Source: a bacterium (GTDB lineage Bacteria; Pseudomonadota; Alphaproteobacteria; Rhodobacterales; Rhodobacteraceae). From it: a DNA stretch of 64,000 nucleotides. The stretch's first letter is position 1; every line of letters begins with the position of its first letter. Shown here in pieces: positions 33,300 through 42,420 of the stretch. Made by a program: the position numbers and the translations under genes. Location: positions 666,168 through 730,167 of the forward strand of contig WGOE01000002.1 of assembly GCA_016124195.1 (NCBI GenBank), written 5' to 3'. The notes below the pieces were generated by a model. The model searched no databases. It had not been told where the DNA came from and saw only the letters and a list, made by a program, of their open reading frames with translations.

Positions 33300-35075
33300 A
33301 TGCGGATGACCACCGAAGAAGCCTTCGTCAAAACCCTGCAGATCCACGGCATCGACAACGTGTTCGGCATCATCGGATCGGCCTTCATGCCGATCAGCGA
33401 CATCTTTCCCAAGGCGGGCATCACCTTCTGGGACTGCGCGCACGAAGGATCGGGCGGCATGATGGCCGACGGCTTCACCCGGGCCTCGGGCCGCATGTGC
33501 ATGATGATCGCGCAGAACGGCCCCGGCATCACCAACTTCGTGACCGCCGTCAAGACCGCCTACTGGAACCACACGCCGCTCTTGCTCGTCACCCCGCAGG
33601 CCGCCAACAAGACCATCGGCCAGGGCGGCTTTCAGGAAGTCGAGCAGATGGCCCTTTTCAAGGACATGGTCTGCTATCAGGAAGAGGTGCGCGACCCCTC
33701 GCGCATGGCCGAGGTTCTGAACCGCGTCATCCTGAACGCCAAGCGCATGTCGGCCCCGGCCCAGATCAACGTGCCGCGCGATTTCTTCACGCAGGTGATC
33801 GACATCGACCTGCCGCGCGTGGTGGAATTCGAACGCCCGACCGGCGGCGATCAGGCGATTGCCGAGGCGGCCGCACTTTTGTCCGCGGCCAAGTTTCCGG
33901 TCATCCTGAACGGCGCGGGTGTGGTGCTGGCCGGCGCCATCCCGGCGTCGATGGCGCTGGCCGAGCGGCTCGATGCGCCGGTCTGCGTGGGCTATCAGCA
34001 CAACGACGCCTTCCCCGGCTCGCATCCCCTCTTTGCCGGCCCGCTGGGCTATAACGGCAACAAGGCGGGGATGGAACTGATCTCCAAGGCCGACGTGGTG
34101 CTGGCTTTGGGCACGCGGCTCAACCCCTTCTCGACCCTGCCGGGCTATGGGCTGGACTACTGGCCGAAGGAGGCCAAGATCATCCAGGTTGACATCAACC
34201 CCGCCCGCATCGGCCTGACCAAGAAGGTCGCGGTGGGCATCGTGGGTGACGCGAAGAAGGTGGCCGAGGGCATCCTGTCAAGGCTGGCCAAGTCCGCGGG
34301 CGATGCCGGGCGCGCCGACCGCCGCGCGCTGATCGGGGCGACCAAAAGCCGCTGGGCGCAGGAACTTGCCTCGATGGACCACGAGAACGACGATCCCGGC
34401 ACCACCTGGAACAGCCGCGCCCGCGCCGCCAAGCCGAATTGGATGAGCCCGCGCATGGCCTGGCGCGCCATTCAGGCCGCCCTGCCGAAAGAGGCGATCA
34501 TCTCCTCCGACATCGGCAACAACTGCGCCATCGGCAATGCCTATCCGACCTTCGAGGCGGGGCGCAAATACCTGGCGCCGGGTCTGTTCGGCCCCTGCGG
34601 CTATGGCATGCCTTCCGTTGTGGGCGCCAAGATCGCCTGCCCGGACACCCCGGTCGTGGGCTTTTCCGGCGACGGCGCCTTTGGCATCGCGGTCACCGAA
34701 CTGACCGCCATCGGCCGCAAGGAATGGCCGGCGATCACGCAGGTCGTCTTCCGCAACTACCAGTGGGGTGCTGAAAAGCGCAACTCGACGCTGTGGTATG
34801 ACGACAACTTCGTCGGCACCGAACTGGACGAGGGCGTCTCTTACGCCGGCATCGCCAAGGCCTGCGGCCTGCAGGGCGTGGTGGTGCGCACGATGGACGA
34901 ATTGACCGAGGCCCTGCGCAAGGCCATCGACGATCAAATGCATCATGGCAAGACCACCCTGATCGAGGCGATGATCAATCAGGAACTGGGCGAGCCCTTC
35001 CGCCGCGACGCGATGAAAAAGCCGGTCGAGGTGGCGGGGATCTCCAAGGCCGACATGCGGCCTCAGGTCGTCTGA
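33300..35075 (+). CDS. xsc: Sulfoacetaldehyde acetyltransferase
   Basis: A 591-residue thiamine-diphosphate enzyme. N-terminal Pyr domain: IDNVFGIIGSAFMPISDIFP, HEGSGGMMADGF with the catalytic Glu. C-terminal PP domain: VVGFSGDGAFGIAVTELTAI with the GDG..N-type ThDP/Mg motif completed by FRNYQWGAEKRN. Xsc uses sulfoacetaldehyde and phosphate to make acetyl phosphate and sulfite. It follows a TauR site and heads a run of overlapping genes; its TGA stop shares one base with the ATG of the FAD oxidoreductase. The expected partner pta is absent and ackA is present instead. Confidence 0.96.
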   Translation: MRMTTEEAFVKTLQIHGIDNVFGIIGSAFMPISDIFPKAGITFWDCAHEGSGGMMADGFTRASGRMCMMIAQNGPGITNFVTAVKTAYWNHTPLLLVTPQAANKTIGQGGFQEVEQMALFKDMVCYQEEVRDPSRMAEVLNRVILNAKRMSAPAQINVPRDFFTQVIDIDLPRVVEFERPTGGDQAIAEAAALLSAAKFPVILNGAGVVLAGAIPASMALAERLDAPVCVGYQHNDAFPGSHPLFAGPLGYNGNKAGMELISKADVVLALGTRLNPFSTLPGYGLDYWPKEAKIIQVDINPARIGLTKKVAVGIVGDAKKVAEGILSRLAKSAGDAGRADRRALIGATKSRWAQELASMDHENDDPGTTWNSRARAAKPNWMSPRMAWRAIQAALPKEAIISSDIGNNCAIGNAYPTFEAGRKYLAPGLFGPCGYGMPSVVGAKIACPDTPVVGFSGDGAFGIAVTELTAIGRKEWPAITQVVFRNYQWGAEKRNSTLWYDDNFVGTELDEGVSYAGIAKACGLQGVVVRTMDELTEALRKAIDDQMHHGKTTLIEAMINQELGEPFRRDAMKKPVEVAGISKADMRPQVV

Positions 35076-36196
35076 TGGCTTACGATCTGGCGATCGTCGG
35101 CGCGGGGATCCTGGGGCTGGCCCATGCGCTGGCCGCCACGCGCCGCGGGCTCAAGGTCATCGTGGTGGACCGCGAGGAACACGCCATCGGCGCCTCGGTC
35201 CGCAACTTCGGCTTTGTCACCGTGACGGGCCAGCAGGCCGGCGCCTGCTATGCCCGCGCGATGCGGTCGCGCGATGTCTGGGCCGAGGTGGCACCCAGGG
35301 CCGGTATCGCCATCGAACACCAGGGCCTTCTGGTCGTGGCACAACGGCCCGAGGCGATGGCCTGCCTCGAGGCCTTTGCGCGCACCGACATGGGGCAGGG
35401 CTGCACCCTGATGTCCGCGACCGAGACCTCTGCGCAACACGGCGCGATCCTGTCGGGCAACCCCATTCAGGGCGCGCTCTGGTCGCCGCATGACCGCCGC
35501 GTCGAAAGCCGCTTTGCCATCGCCAAACTGGCGGCCTGGATCGAAAGCCTGGGCGTCACCTTCCTGCGCAAGACCCTGGTGAAAGAGGTGCAGAAGGGCC
35601 GGCTTCTGACCACGTCCGGCCCCGTCGAGGCCGCACAGGTCGTGGTCTGCCCCGGCGATGACATGCTGACGCTTTATCCTGAAATCATCGCGCGCCACCG
35701 GATCACCCGCTGCCGCCTGCACATGATGAAGGTGATGCCGGCGCGCCCCATCACGCTGCCCGGCTCGATCATGTCGGACCAGAGCCTGGTGCGTTACCTT
35801 GGCTACAGCGAACTGCCGGAATCCGAACCGATCAAGGCGCGCCTGCGCGCCGAACAGCCGCGCACCCTGGCCGAGGGCATCCACCTGATCGTGGTGCAGG
35901 GCAGCGACGGCGGGTTGATCGTTGGTGACAGCCACCATTACGAATGGTCGCCCTCGCCCTTCCAGCGGGCCGAGGTCGATGACCTGATCATGGAAGAACT
36001 GCACGCCGTTCTGAATGTGCCGGGCGCGCAGATCACCGAACGCTGGAACGGCACCTATGCCTCGGGCCCCGAAACCATGATGCGCGAGACGGTCGATGAC
36101 CAGACGTGCCTTGTGATCGTGACCTCGGGCACCGGGGCCAGCACCTCCTTCGCCATCGGCGAAGAAACCATTGACGAGATTTACGGGAGAGCGTGA
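35075..36196 (+). CDS. TIGR03364-type FAD-dependent oxidoreductase, predicted aminoalkylphosphonate oxidase
   Basis: A 373-residue DAO-fold flavoprotein: the Rossmann motif is YDLAIVGAGILGLAHALAATRRG with VIVVDRE, followed by ASVRNFGFV and a C-terminal GTGASTSFAIGEETI flavin contact. I recognise it as the TIGR03364 group, found next to phosphonate genes; FAD oxidoreductases of this kind have been shown to oxidise N-methyl-2-aminoethylphosphonate, and in some cases 2-aminoethylphosphonate, to phosphonoacetaldehyde. The following gene is phnX, which would use that product. It overlaps xsc by one base and phnX by one base, so it is fixed in a taurine operon. The substrate is inferred from family and neighbour only; a taurine-derived amine is the main alternative. 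Confidence 0.82.
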   Translation: MAYDLAIVGAGILGLAHALAATRRGLKVIVVDREEHAIGASVRNFGFVTVTGQQAGACYARAMRSRDVWAEVAPRAGIAIEHQGLLVVAQRPEAMACLEAFARTDMGQGCTLMSATETSAQHGAILSGNPIQGALWSPHDRRVESRFAIAKLAAWIESLGVTFLRKTLVKEVQKGRLLTTSGPVEAAQVVVCPGDDMLTLYPEIIARHRITRCRLHMMKVMPARPITLPGSIMSDQSLVRYLGYSELPESEPIKARLRAEQPRTLAEGIHLIVVQGSDGGLIVGDSHHYEWSPSPFQRAEVDDLIMEELHAVLNVPGAQITERWNGTYASGPETMMRETVDDQTCLVIVTSGTGASTSFAIGEETIDEIYGRA

Positions 36197-36993
36197 TGCT
36201 GAAAGCGGCGGTATTCGATTGGGCCGGCACGGTGATCGACCATGGCAGCCAGGCGCCGATGGGGGTCTTCGTCAAGACGTTCAAACAGTTCGGCGTCGAC
36301 ATCACCATCGCCGAGGCGCGCGGCCCGATGGGCATGGCAAAGCGCGACCACATCAAGACGCTGATGGCCTTGCCCCGCGTGGCCGAGGCCTGGAAGGCCG
36401 CGCAGGGCGCCTTGCCCGACGAGGCGGCGATCGACCGGGTCTATGCCGTCTTCGTGCCGATGAACGAAGAGGCGGTCGCGGATTACTGCACGATGATCGA
36501 CGGCGCCGTGCCCGCGATCAACCGCCTGCGGGCGCGAGGGCTGAAGATCGGCTCGACCACCGGTTACACGCGCTCGATCATGGCGCGGGTGCTGCCCTTG
36601 GCCGCGGCGCAGGGCTATGCGCCCGACAACCTCGTCTGCGCCGGCGATCTGGCCGAGGGGCGGCCTTCGGCCTTGATGATGTACCGCACCTTCTGCGATC
36701 TTGGGGTCTGGCCCGCGCATACGGTGGTCAAGGTCGACGACACGGGCGTCGGCATCGCCGAGGGGCTGAACGCCGGCACCTGGACGGTGGGCGTGGCGCT
36801 GTCGGGCAATGCCTTCGGCCTCAACAAGGCCGAGACGGCGGCCCTGCCGGCTGACCGCTTTGCCGCGATGAAGGCCGCGGCCTATGCCGACCTGACCCGG
36901 TCCGGTGCGCATTACGTCATTGATTCCGTGGCCGATCTGGACCGGGTCATCGACGACATCGAAGGCCGTCTGGCGCGCGGCGAGCGTCCGTGA
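36196..36993 (+). CDS. phnX: Phosphonoacetaldehyde hydrolase
   Basis: A 265-residue HAD-superfamily phosphonatase. Motif I is AAVFDWAGTVIDHGS (nucleophile Asp8); the cap domain carries EARGPMGMAKRDHIKTLM, whose Lys49 matches the Schiff-base Lys specific for PhnX; later motifs are GSTTGYTRSIM, CAGDLAEGRPSALMMYR and VVKVDDTGVGIAEGLNAG. It cleaves the C-P bond of phosphonoacetaldehyde to acetaldehyde and phosphate. The start is the ATG at 36196 within TGATG, not the GTG three bases earlier. The usual transaminase phnW is absent; the flavoprotein upstream could supply its substrate. Confidence 0.94.
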   Translation: MLKAAVFDWAGTVIDHGSQAPMGVFVKTFKQFGVDITIAEARGPMGMAKRDHIKTLMALPRVAEAWKAAQGALPDEAAIDRVYAVFVPMNEEAVADYCTMIDGAVPAINRLRARGLKIGSTTGYTRSIMARVLPLAAAQGYAPDNLVCAGDLAEGRPSALMMYRTFCDLGVWPAHTVVKVDDTGVGIAEGLNAGTWTVGVALSGNAFGLNKAETAALPADRFAAMKAAAYADLTRSGAHYVIDSVADLDRVIDDIEGRLARGERP

Positions 36994-37751
36994 GCCTGCA
37001 CGAGGTCTTTTTGCCCTTTGGCCTTGGCCCGCTGGGCCTGGCCTGGATGATTCTGGCCATGCTGGTGGCGGGCTTTGTGCGCGGCTATTCGGGGTTTGGC
37101 TTTTCGGCCATGACCATCGCGGCCTCGTCCCTCGTGATGAACCCCTTGCATTTTGTCGCCTGCGTGGTGGTCTGGGAGATGGTGATGAGCCTGCAGGCCT
37201 GGTCGGGCCTTGGCTCCAACGTCGATTGGAAGCGGGTCGGGCTTTTGCTCGGCGGGGCGGTGATCGGGCTGCCCCTGGGCATTTGGGCGCTGCAGACAAT
37301 CAACGAGGATCAGGCCCGCGCGGCCATCTCGGCCTATGTCCTTGCCATGAGCGTGATCCTGCTGTTCGGCTGGCGGCTGAAGGGAGAGACGGGGGCACTG
37401 GCGCATGTCGGCGCGGGGATCGTCTCGGGGCTGGCCAATGCGCCGGGGATGGGCGGGCTGCCGGTGGTGGCCTTCTTTGCCGCGCAGGGCATCCCGCCGG
37501 CCGTGTTTCGCGCGACTCTGGTCGCCTATTTCCCGATCCTCGATGTCTATTCCGGACCGGTCTATTGGTACAACGGCATGGTGACCTGGCCCACCGTCAC
37601 CACGACGCTGATCGGCCTGCCTCTGGTTCTTTTGGCCAACTGGCTGGGCAGCCGGCATTTCCTGTCCACCGATCCCAAGGATTTCCGCCGCTTTGCCATC
37701 CTTCTTCTGGCGGGGCTGGCGGCGCTTGGTCTCATCAAGGCGGTGCTCTAG
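36990..37751 (+). CDS. TauE/SafE family anion exporter
   Basis: A 253-residue membrane protein with seven to eight helices and the TauE/SafE hallmark in both halves: AGFVRGYSGFGFSAMTIAASSLVMNP near the N-terminus and GIVSGLANAPGMGGLPVVAFF in the second half. In taurine operons this family is thought to export sulfite, or sulfoacetate-type C2 sulfonates. It starts with GTG in a GTGA overlap with phnX and abuts ackA with no gap. Confidence 0.9.
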   Translation: MSLHEVFLPFGLGPLGLAWMILAMLVAGFVRGYSGFGFSAMTIAASSLVMNPLHFVACVVVWEMVMSLQAWSGLGSNVDWKRVGLLLGGAVIGLPLGIWALQTINEDQARAAISAYVLAMSVILLFGWRLKGETGALAHVGAGIVSGLANAPGMGGLPVVAFFAAQGIPPAVFRATLVAYFPILDVYSGPVYWYNGMVTWPTVTTTLIGLPLVLLANWLGSRHFLSTDPKDFRRFAILLLAGLAALGLIKAVL

Positions 37752-38774
37752 ATGCTTCTGGTGGTCAATGCCGGGTCCTCTTCGGTCAAGCTGGCGGTCT
37801 TTGACGCGGGGCTTGCCCAGATCGCCGAGGCGCGGCTCGAAGAGATCGGCTCGACCGGGCCTGCCACGCATCTGGCGGCGCTGGAGGCCGGGCTTGCGCG
37901 CATGGCCATCCCGCTGGCCGGCCTGTCGGGGGTCGCGCACCGCGTCGTCCATGGCGGCGCCAGCCTGACCCAACCCGCACGGCTTACGGCTTCGGTCGTG
38001 GCCGAGATCGAGGCCTGCATTCCCCTGGCGCCGTTGCACAACCCGGCCAACCTGACCGCGATCCGCGCCTTTGAGCGGCTGGCCCCCGACCTGCCGCAAT
38101 ATGCCAGTTTCGACACCGCCTTCCACGCGACCAACCCCGCGGTCGCCACCCGCTACGCCTTGCCGCCCGCGGCCGAGGCGGCGGGCCTGCGCCGCTATGG
38201 CTTTCACGGGATCAGCTATGCCAGCCTCGTGCGCAAGCTGGCCGAACAGGGGCCGCTGCCCCGGCGGGTGCTGGCGCTGCATCTGGGCAACGGCGCCTCG
38301 CTTTGTGCCATTCTCGACGGAGCCTCGGTGGCCACGACCATGGGCTATTCGCCGCTGTCGGGCATCACCATGGGCACGCGGACCGGCGACATCGACGGCA
38401 ACGCGGTCCTCAGGCTGGCCGAGTTGCACGGCATCGAGGGGGCAGGGCGGCTGCTCAACCGCGCCTCGGGCCTGCTGGGGCTGGGGGGCTTTACCGACAT
38501 GCGCGCCCTGCACGCGGCCGGCACGCCCGAGGCGCGCTTTGCCATCGACCATTTCTGCTATTGGGCGGTGCGCCATGCCGGCAGCATGGCGGCGGCGATG
38601 GGCGGGCTCGACGCCGTGGCCTTCACCGGCGGCATTGGCGAGAACGACACGAAGGTCCGCGCCCGCATCGTCGCCGGCCTGGCCTTTCTTGGCGCGGACA
38701 GGCCGGTCTGGGTCATTCCGGCCGAGGAAGAACGCCAGATCGCCGCCGAGGCCCGGGCTTTGATGGTGTCGTGA
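37752..38774 (+). CDS. ackA: Acetate kinase
   Basis: A 340-residue acetokinase family enzyme, shorter than the usual 390-400. Motifs: LLVVNAGSSSVKLAVFD, GVAHRVVHGGASL with the active-site region, FDTAFHATNP, YGFHGISYASLV, HLGNGASLCAI, MGYSPLSGITMGTRTGDID and FTGGIGEN. In this operon it should turn acetyl phosphate from Xsc into acetate with ATP formation. It directly follows the exporter gene with no spacer. Butyrate kinase is excluded by the motif set. Confidence 0.93.
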   Translation: MLLVVNAGSSSVKLAVFDAGLAQIAEARLEEIGSTGPATHLAALEAGLARMAIPLAGLSGVAHRVVHGGASLTQPARLTASVVAEIEACIPLAPLHNPANLTAIRAFERLAPDLPQYASFDTAFHATNPAVATRYALPPAAEAAGLRRYGFHGISYASLVRKLAEQGPLPRRVLALHLGNGASLCAILDGASVATTMGYSPLSGITMGTRTGDIDGNAVLRLAELHGIEGAGRLLNRASGLLGLGGFTDMRALHAAGTPEARFAIDHFCYWAVRHAGSMAAAMGGLDAVAFTGGIGENDTKVRARIVAGLAFLGADRPVWVIPAEEERQIAAEARALMVS

Positions 38775-38875
38775 CGCATGGATGATGTTCTTTTCGCAAA
38801 GTGCGGGAAAACGGTCTGGTAAATTGCGGTCGTGCAACGATAGTGTTCCGCAAAGACAAGGAAATGAGGAACGGC

Positions 38876-41692
38876 ATGAACGCGCCCGTCATCAACACTT
38901 CCCCCGCCGTTTCTGACGAGATCCGCAAGACGACCTGCTACATGTGCGCCTGCCGCTGCGGGATCAATGTGCATCTGACCTCGGGCAAGGTCAGCTATAT
39001 CGAGGGCAACCGCGATCATCCGGTCAACAAGGGGGTCCTGTGTGCCAAGGGCGCCTCGGGCATCATGCAGGTGACGGCGCCAAGCCGCCTGCGCAACCCG
39101 CTGAAGCGGGTCGGCCCGCGCGGCTCGGGCGCCTTCGAGGAAATCTCCTGGGACGAGGCGCTGGATCTGGCGGTGTCCTGGATGAAGCCGCTGCGCGAGA
39201 CGGCGCCTGAAAAGCTGGCCTTCTTCACCGGGCGCGATCAGAGCCAGTCCTTCACCGGCTGGTGGGCCCAGGCCTTCGGGACGCCGAATTACGCGGCCCA
39301 CGGCGGGTTCTGTTCGGTCAACATGGCGGCGGGAGGCATCTATACGATCGGCGGCGCCTTCTGGGAGTTCGGCCAGCCCGACTGGGAGCGCACCAAGCTG
39401 TTCGTCCTCTTCGGTGTGGCAGAAGATCACGACAGCAACCCGATCAAGATCGGCCTCGGCAAGCTCAAGGAACGTGGTGCCCGGGTGATCGGCGTCAATC
39501 CGATCCGCACCGGCTATAATGCCATCGCGGACGACTGGTATGGCATCACGCCGGGCACGGATGGGCTGTTGATCCTCAGCCTGATCCATTGCCTGTTGCA
39601 AGCGGGCAAGGTCGATCTGGACTACCTGGCGCGCTGGACCAATGCGCCCTTGCTGGTCAACGGGGCCGAGGGGCCGGAAAAGGGCCTGATCCTGAAGAAC
39701 GCCGAAAGCCAGCCCTTCGTGATCGACCGGCGCACCGGCCAGCCCGCGCCCTGGGACGGCAAGGGGGTCGAGCCCGACCTCGGCGCCACCTGGCAGGGCC
39801 ATCGCACCGTGTTCCAGCACATGGCCGAGCGCTATCTGTCCGACACCTATGCACCCGAGACCGTGGCCGCGCGCTGCGGCATTCCGGCGCCCCGCATCCG
39901 GGCGCTGGCGGCGGAGCTTGCCGATGTGGCCTTCAATCAGGCCATCGAGATCACGCAAAGCTGGACCGACTTCCGCGGCGATCATCACGAAACGATGCCG
40001 GGCCGGCCGGTCTCGTTCCATGCGATGCGCGGCATCTCGGCCCATTCCAACGGGTTTCAGACGGCGCGGGCGCTGCATCTTTTGCAGATCGTGCTGGGTA
40101 CGGTGGAAACCCCCGGCGGCTATCGGCTGAAGCCGCCTTACCCCAAGCCGGTCGAGGCGCATCCGACGCCGCATTTCGTGACCGCCCCGGGCAAGCCGCT
40201 TAGCGGCCCGCATCTGGGCTATGTCCGCGGCCCGGAACAGCTGGCGCTGAAGGAAGATGGCACCCCCGCCCGCATCGACAAGGCCTTCACCTGGGAGAAC
40301 CCCTTCTCGGCCCATGGCCTGATGCACATGCTGATCCCCAATGCCCATGCCGGCGACCCCTACCGGATCGACACGCTGTTTCTTTACATGGCGAACATGG
40401 CGTGGAATTCCTCGATGAACACGGCCAAGGTCATGGAGATGCTGACCGACAAGGACGCCTCGGGCGCCTATGTCATCCCGCGCATCATCTATTCCGACGC
40501 CTATGCCTCGGAAATGGTGGCCTATGCCGACCTGATCCTGCCCGACACGACCTATCTGGAGCGGCACGACTGCATCAGCCTGCTCGACCGCCCGATCTCG
40601 GAGCCGGACGCGGCCGGCGACAGCATCCGCTGGCCGGTGACCGAGCCCGACCGCAACGTGCGCGGCTTTCAGTCGGTTCTGCTGGACCTTGGCGCAAGGC
40701 TGGGTCTGGCGCCGATGGTCAAGGAAGATGGCAGCCCGCGCTACAAGGACTACGCCGATTATATCCAGAACCATATCCGCCGCCCGGGCGTGGGTCCGCT
40801 GATCGGCTTTCGCGGCGCCGACGGCTCGAAAGAGGGCAGGGGCGAGGCCAACCCCGACCAGATCGCCGCCTATATCGCCAACGGCGGCTTTTATCAGGCC
40901 CATGTCCCGGCGGAGGGGCTGTTCTACAAGCCGTGGAACATTGCCTATCAGGACTGGGCGGTCAAAACCTCGTTCTTCGAAAGCCCGCAGCCCTATCTGT
41001 TCTCGATCTGGTCCGAGCCGATGCGCAAGTTCCAACTGGCGGCGGAAGGCCACGGGGCGATCCAGCCACCCGACCATCTGCGCGCCCGGCTGAGGCAGGC
41101 GATGGACCCCTTGCCCACCTGGTATCCGCCGTTCGGCGATGAAGAGGCCGCGGGCTGGGGCTATCCGGTCCACGCCCTGACCCAGCGTCCGATGGACATG
41201 TACCATTCCTGGGGCAGCCAGAACGCCTGGCTGCGCCAGATCCGCGGCAAGAACTTCCTCTACGTGCCGACCAGGATCTGGCAGGCCAACGGCTTCAAGG
41301 ACGGCGATTATGCCCGCGTCTCCTCGCCCAATGGCGGCATCACGGTGCCGGTGGCGCATATGGCCGCGCTCAATGAAAACACGGTCTGGACCTGGAATGC
41401 CATCGGCAAGCGCAAGGGCGCCTGGGCACTGGATGACCGGGCCCCCGAGGCAAACGAGGGCTTTCTGCTCAACCATCTGATTTCGGAGCTTTTGCCGGAA
41501 AAGGGGGATGGTCTGCGCTATTCCAACTCTGACCCGGTGACCGGACAGGCGGCCTGGTTCGACCTGCGCGTGCGGATCGAGAACGTCGGGCCGAAACCGC
41601 ATGCCGAGCCGGATTTCCCCCCGATCCCCCGCGTGGTGCCCAAGGGAAAGGCCCGCGCCAACAAGGCCCGCACTGAAAAGGACCGCGCATGA
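38876..41692 (+). CDS. soeA: Sulfite-oxidising dehydrogenase, molybdopterin subunit SoeA
   Basis: A 938-residue DMSO-reductase-superfamily protein. The N-terminal [4Fe-4S] ligands are TTCYMCACRCGINVH and GVLCAKGASG (Cys21, 24, 28 and about 56). Mo-bisPGD domain segments include FAGRD-like FFTGRDQSQSFTGWWAQAF, FGVAEDHDSNPIKIGLGKLK and ADLILPDTTYLERHD. There is no twin-arginine signal, so it faces the cytoplasm, as in SoeABC. It oxidises sulfite from Xsc to sulfate. The ATG at 38876 has GAGGAA upstream; ATG 38864 is an in-frame alternative. About 100 bp separate it from ackA. Confidence 0.88.
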   Translation: MNAPVINTSPAVSDEIRKTTCYMCACRCGINVHLTSGKVSYIEGNRDHPVNKGVLCAKGASGIMQVTAPSRLRNPLKRVGPRGSGAFEEISWDEALDLAVSWMKPLRETAPEKLAFFTGRDQSQSFTGWWAQAFGTPNYAAHGGFCSVNMAAGGIYTIGGAFWEFGQPDWERTKLFVLFGVAEDHDSNPIKIGLGKLKERGARVIGVNPIRTGYNAIADDWYGITPGTDGLLILSLIHCLLQAGKVDLDYLARWTNAPLLVNGAEGPEKGLILKNAESQPFVIDRRTGQPAPWDGKGVEPDLGATWQGHRTVFQHMAERYLSDTYAPETVAARCGIPAPRIRALAAELADVAFNQAIEITQSWTDFRGDHHETMPGRPVSFHAMRGISAHSNGFQTARALHLLQIVLGTVETPGGYRLKPPYPKPVEAHPTPHFVTAPGKPLSGPHLGYVRGPEQLALKEDGTPARIDKAFTWENPFSAHGLMHMLIPNAHAGDPYRIDTLFLYMANMAWNSSMNTAKVMEMLTDKDASGAYVIPRIIYSDAYASEMVAYADLILPDTTYLERHDCISLLDRPISEPDAAGDSIRWPVTEPDRNVRGFQSVLLDLGARLGLAPMVKEDGSPRYKDYADYIQNHIRRPGVGPLIGFRGADGSKEGRGEANPDQIAAYIANGGFYQAHVPAEGLFYKPWNIAYQDWAVKTSFFESPQPYLFSIWSEPMRKFQLAAEGHGAIQPPDHLRARLRQAMDPLPTWYPPFGDEEAAGWGYPVHALTQRPMDMYHSWGSQNAWLRQIRGKNFLYVPTRIWQANGFKDGDYARVSSPNGGITVPVAHMAALNENTVWTWNAIGKRKGAWALDDRAPEANEGFLLNHLISELLPEKGDGLRYSNSDPVTGQAAWFDLRVRIENVGPKPHAEPDFPPIPRVVPKGKARANKARTEKDRA

Positions 41693-42420
41693 CCCAGCTT
41701 CCTAGCCATACCGACAAGAAACTGGGCCTTGCCATCGACCTTGACACTTGCGTGGGCTGTCAGGCCTGTGTGACGGCCTGCAAGGGATGGAACGATCAGA
41801 GCCATGGGTTGTCGGATCAGGACCCCTATGGCGCCGAGCCCTCGGGCGCTTTCCTGAACCGCGTCCATTCCTATCAGGTCGAGCCAGAGGCCGGGGCGGC
41901 GCAGATCATCAACTTCCCGCGGTCCTGCCTGCATTGCGAGGATGCGCCCTGCGTCCCCGTCTGCCCGACCGGCGCCAGCTACAAACGGGTCGAGGATGGC
42001 ATCGTCCTGGTCAACGAAGACGCCTGCATCGGCTGCGGCCTCTGCGCCTGGGCCTGCCCCTACGGCGCCCGCGAACTGGATCAGGCGGCGGGCGTGATGA
42101 AGAAATGCACGCTCTGCGTCGACCGCATCTACAACGAGAACCTGCCCGAGGAAGACCGCGAGCCCGCCTGCGTGCGCACCTGTCCGACCGGCGCGCGCCA
42201 CTTCGGTGACTTTGCCGATCCCGACAGCGCGGTGTCCAGGCTGGTGGCGGCGCGCGGCGGCTATGACCTGATGCCCGACCTCAAGACACGGCCCACCAAC
42301 AAATACCTGCCGCCGCGCAAGAAGGACCGCCCGCAAGAGGCCTCGGTCCTGGCGCCCTTGCTGGATATCAAGGCCACAGGTCTGGCCGGCTGGCTCGACA
42401 AGGTTCTGGGGAAGATCTGA
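41689..42420 (+). CDS. soeB: Sulfite-oxidising dehydrogenase, iron-sulfur subunit SoeB
   Basis: A 243-residue four-cluster ferredoxin. Cys motifs are DTCVGCQACVTACKGWN, RSCLHCEDAPCVPVCPTG, EDACIGCGLCAWACPYGARE, and CTLCVDRIYNENL with ACVRTCPTGARHFGD, giving ligands for four [4Fe-4S] clusters. It passes electrons from SoeA to the membrane anchor. It overlaps soeA (ATGA) and its stop shares a base with the soeC ATG. Confidence 0.93.
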   Translation: MTQLPSHTDKKLGLAIDLDTCVGCQACVTACKGWNDQSHGLSDQDPYGAEPSGAFLNRVHSYQVEPEAGAAQIINFPRSCLHCEDAPCVPVCPTGASYKRVEDGIVLVNEDACIGCGLCAWACPYGARELDQAAGVMKKCTLCVDRIYNENLPEEDREPACVRTCPTGARHFGDFADPDSAVSRLVAARGGYDLMPDLKTRPTNKYLPPRKKDRPQEASVLAPLLDIKATGLAGWLDKVLGKI

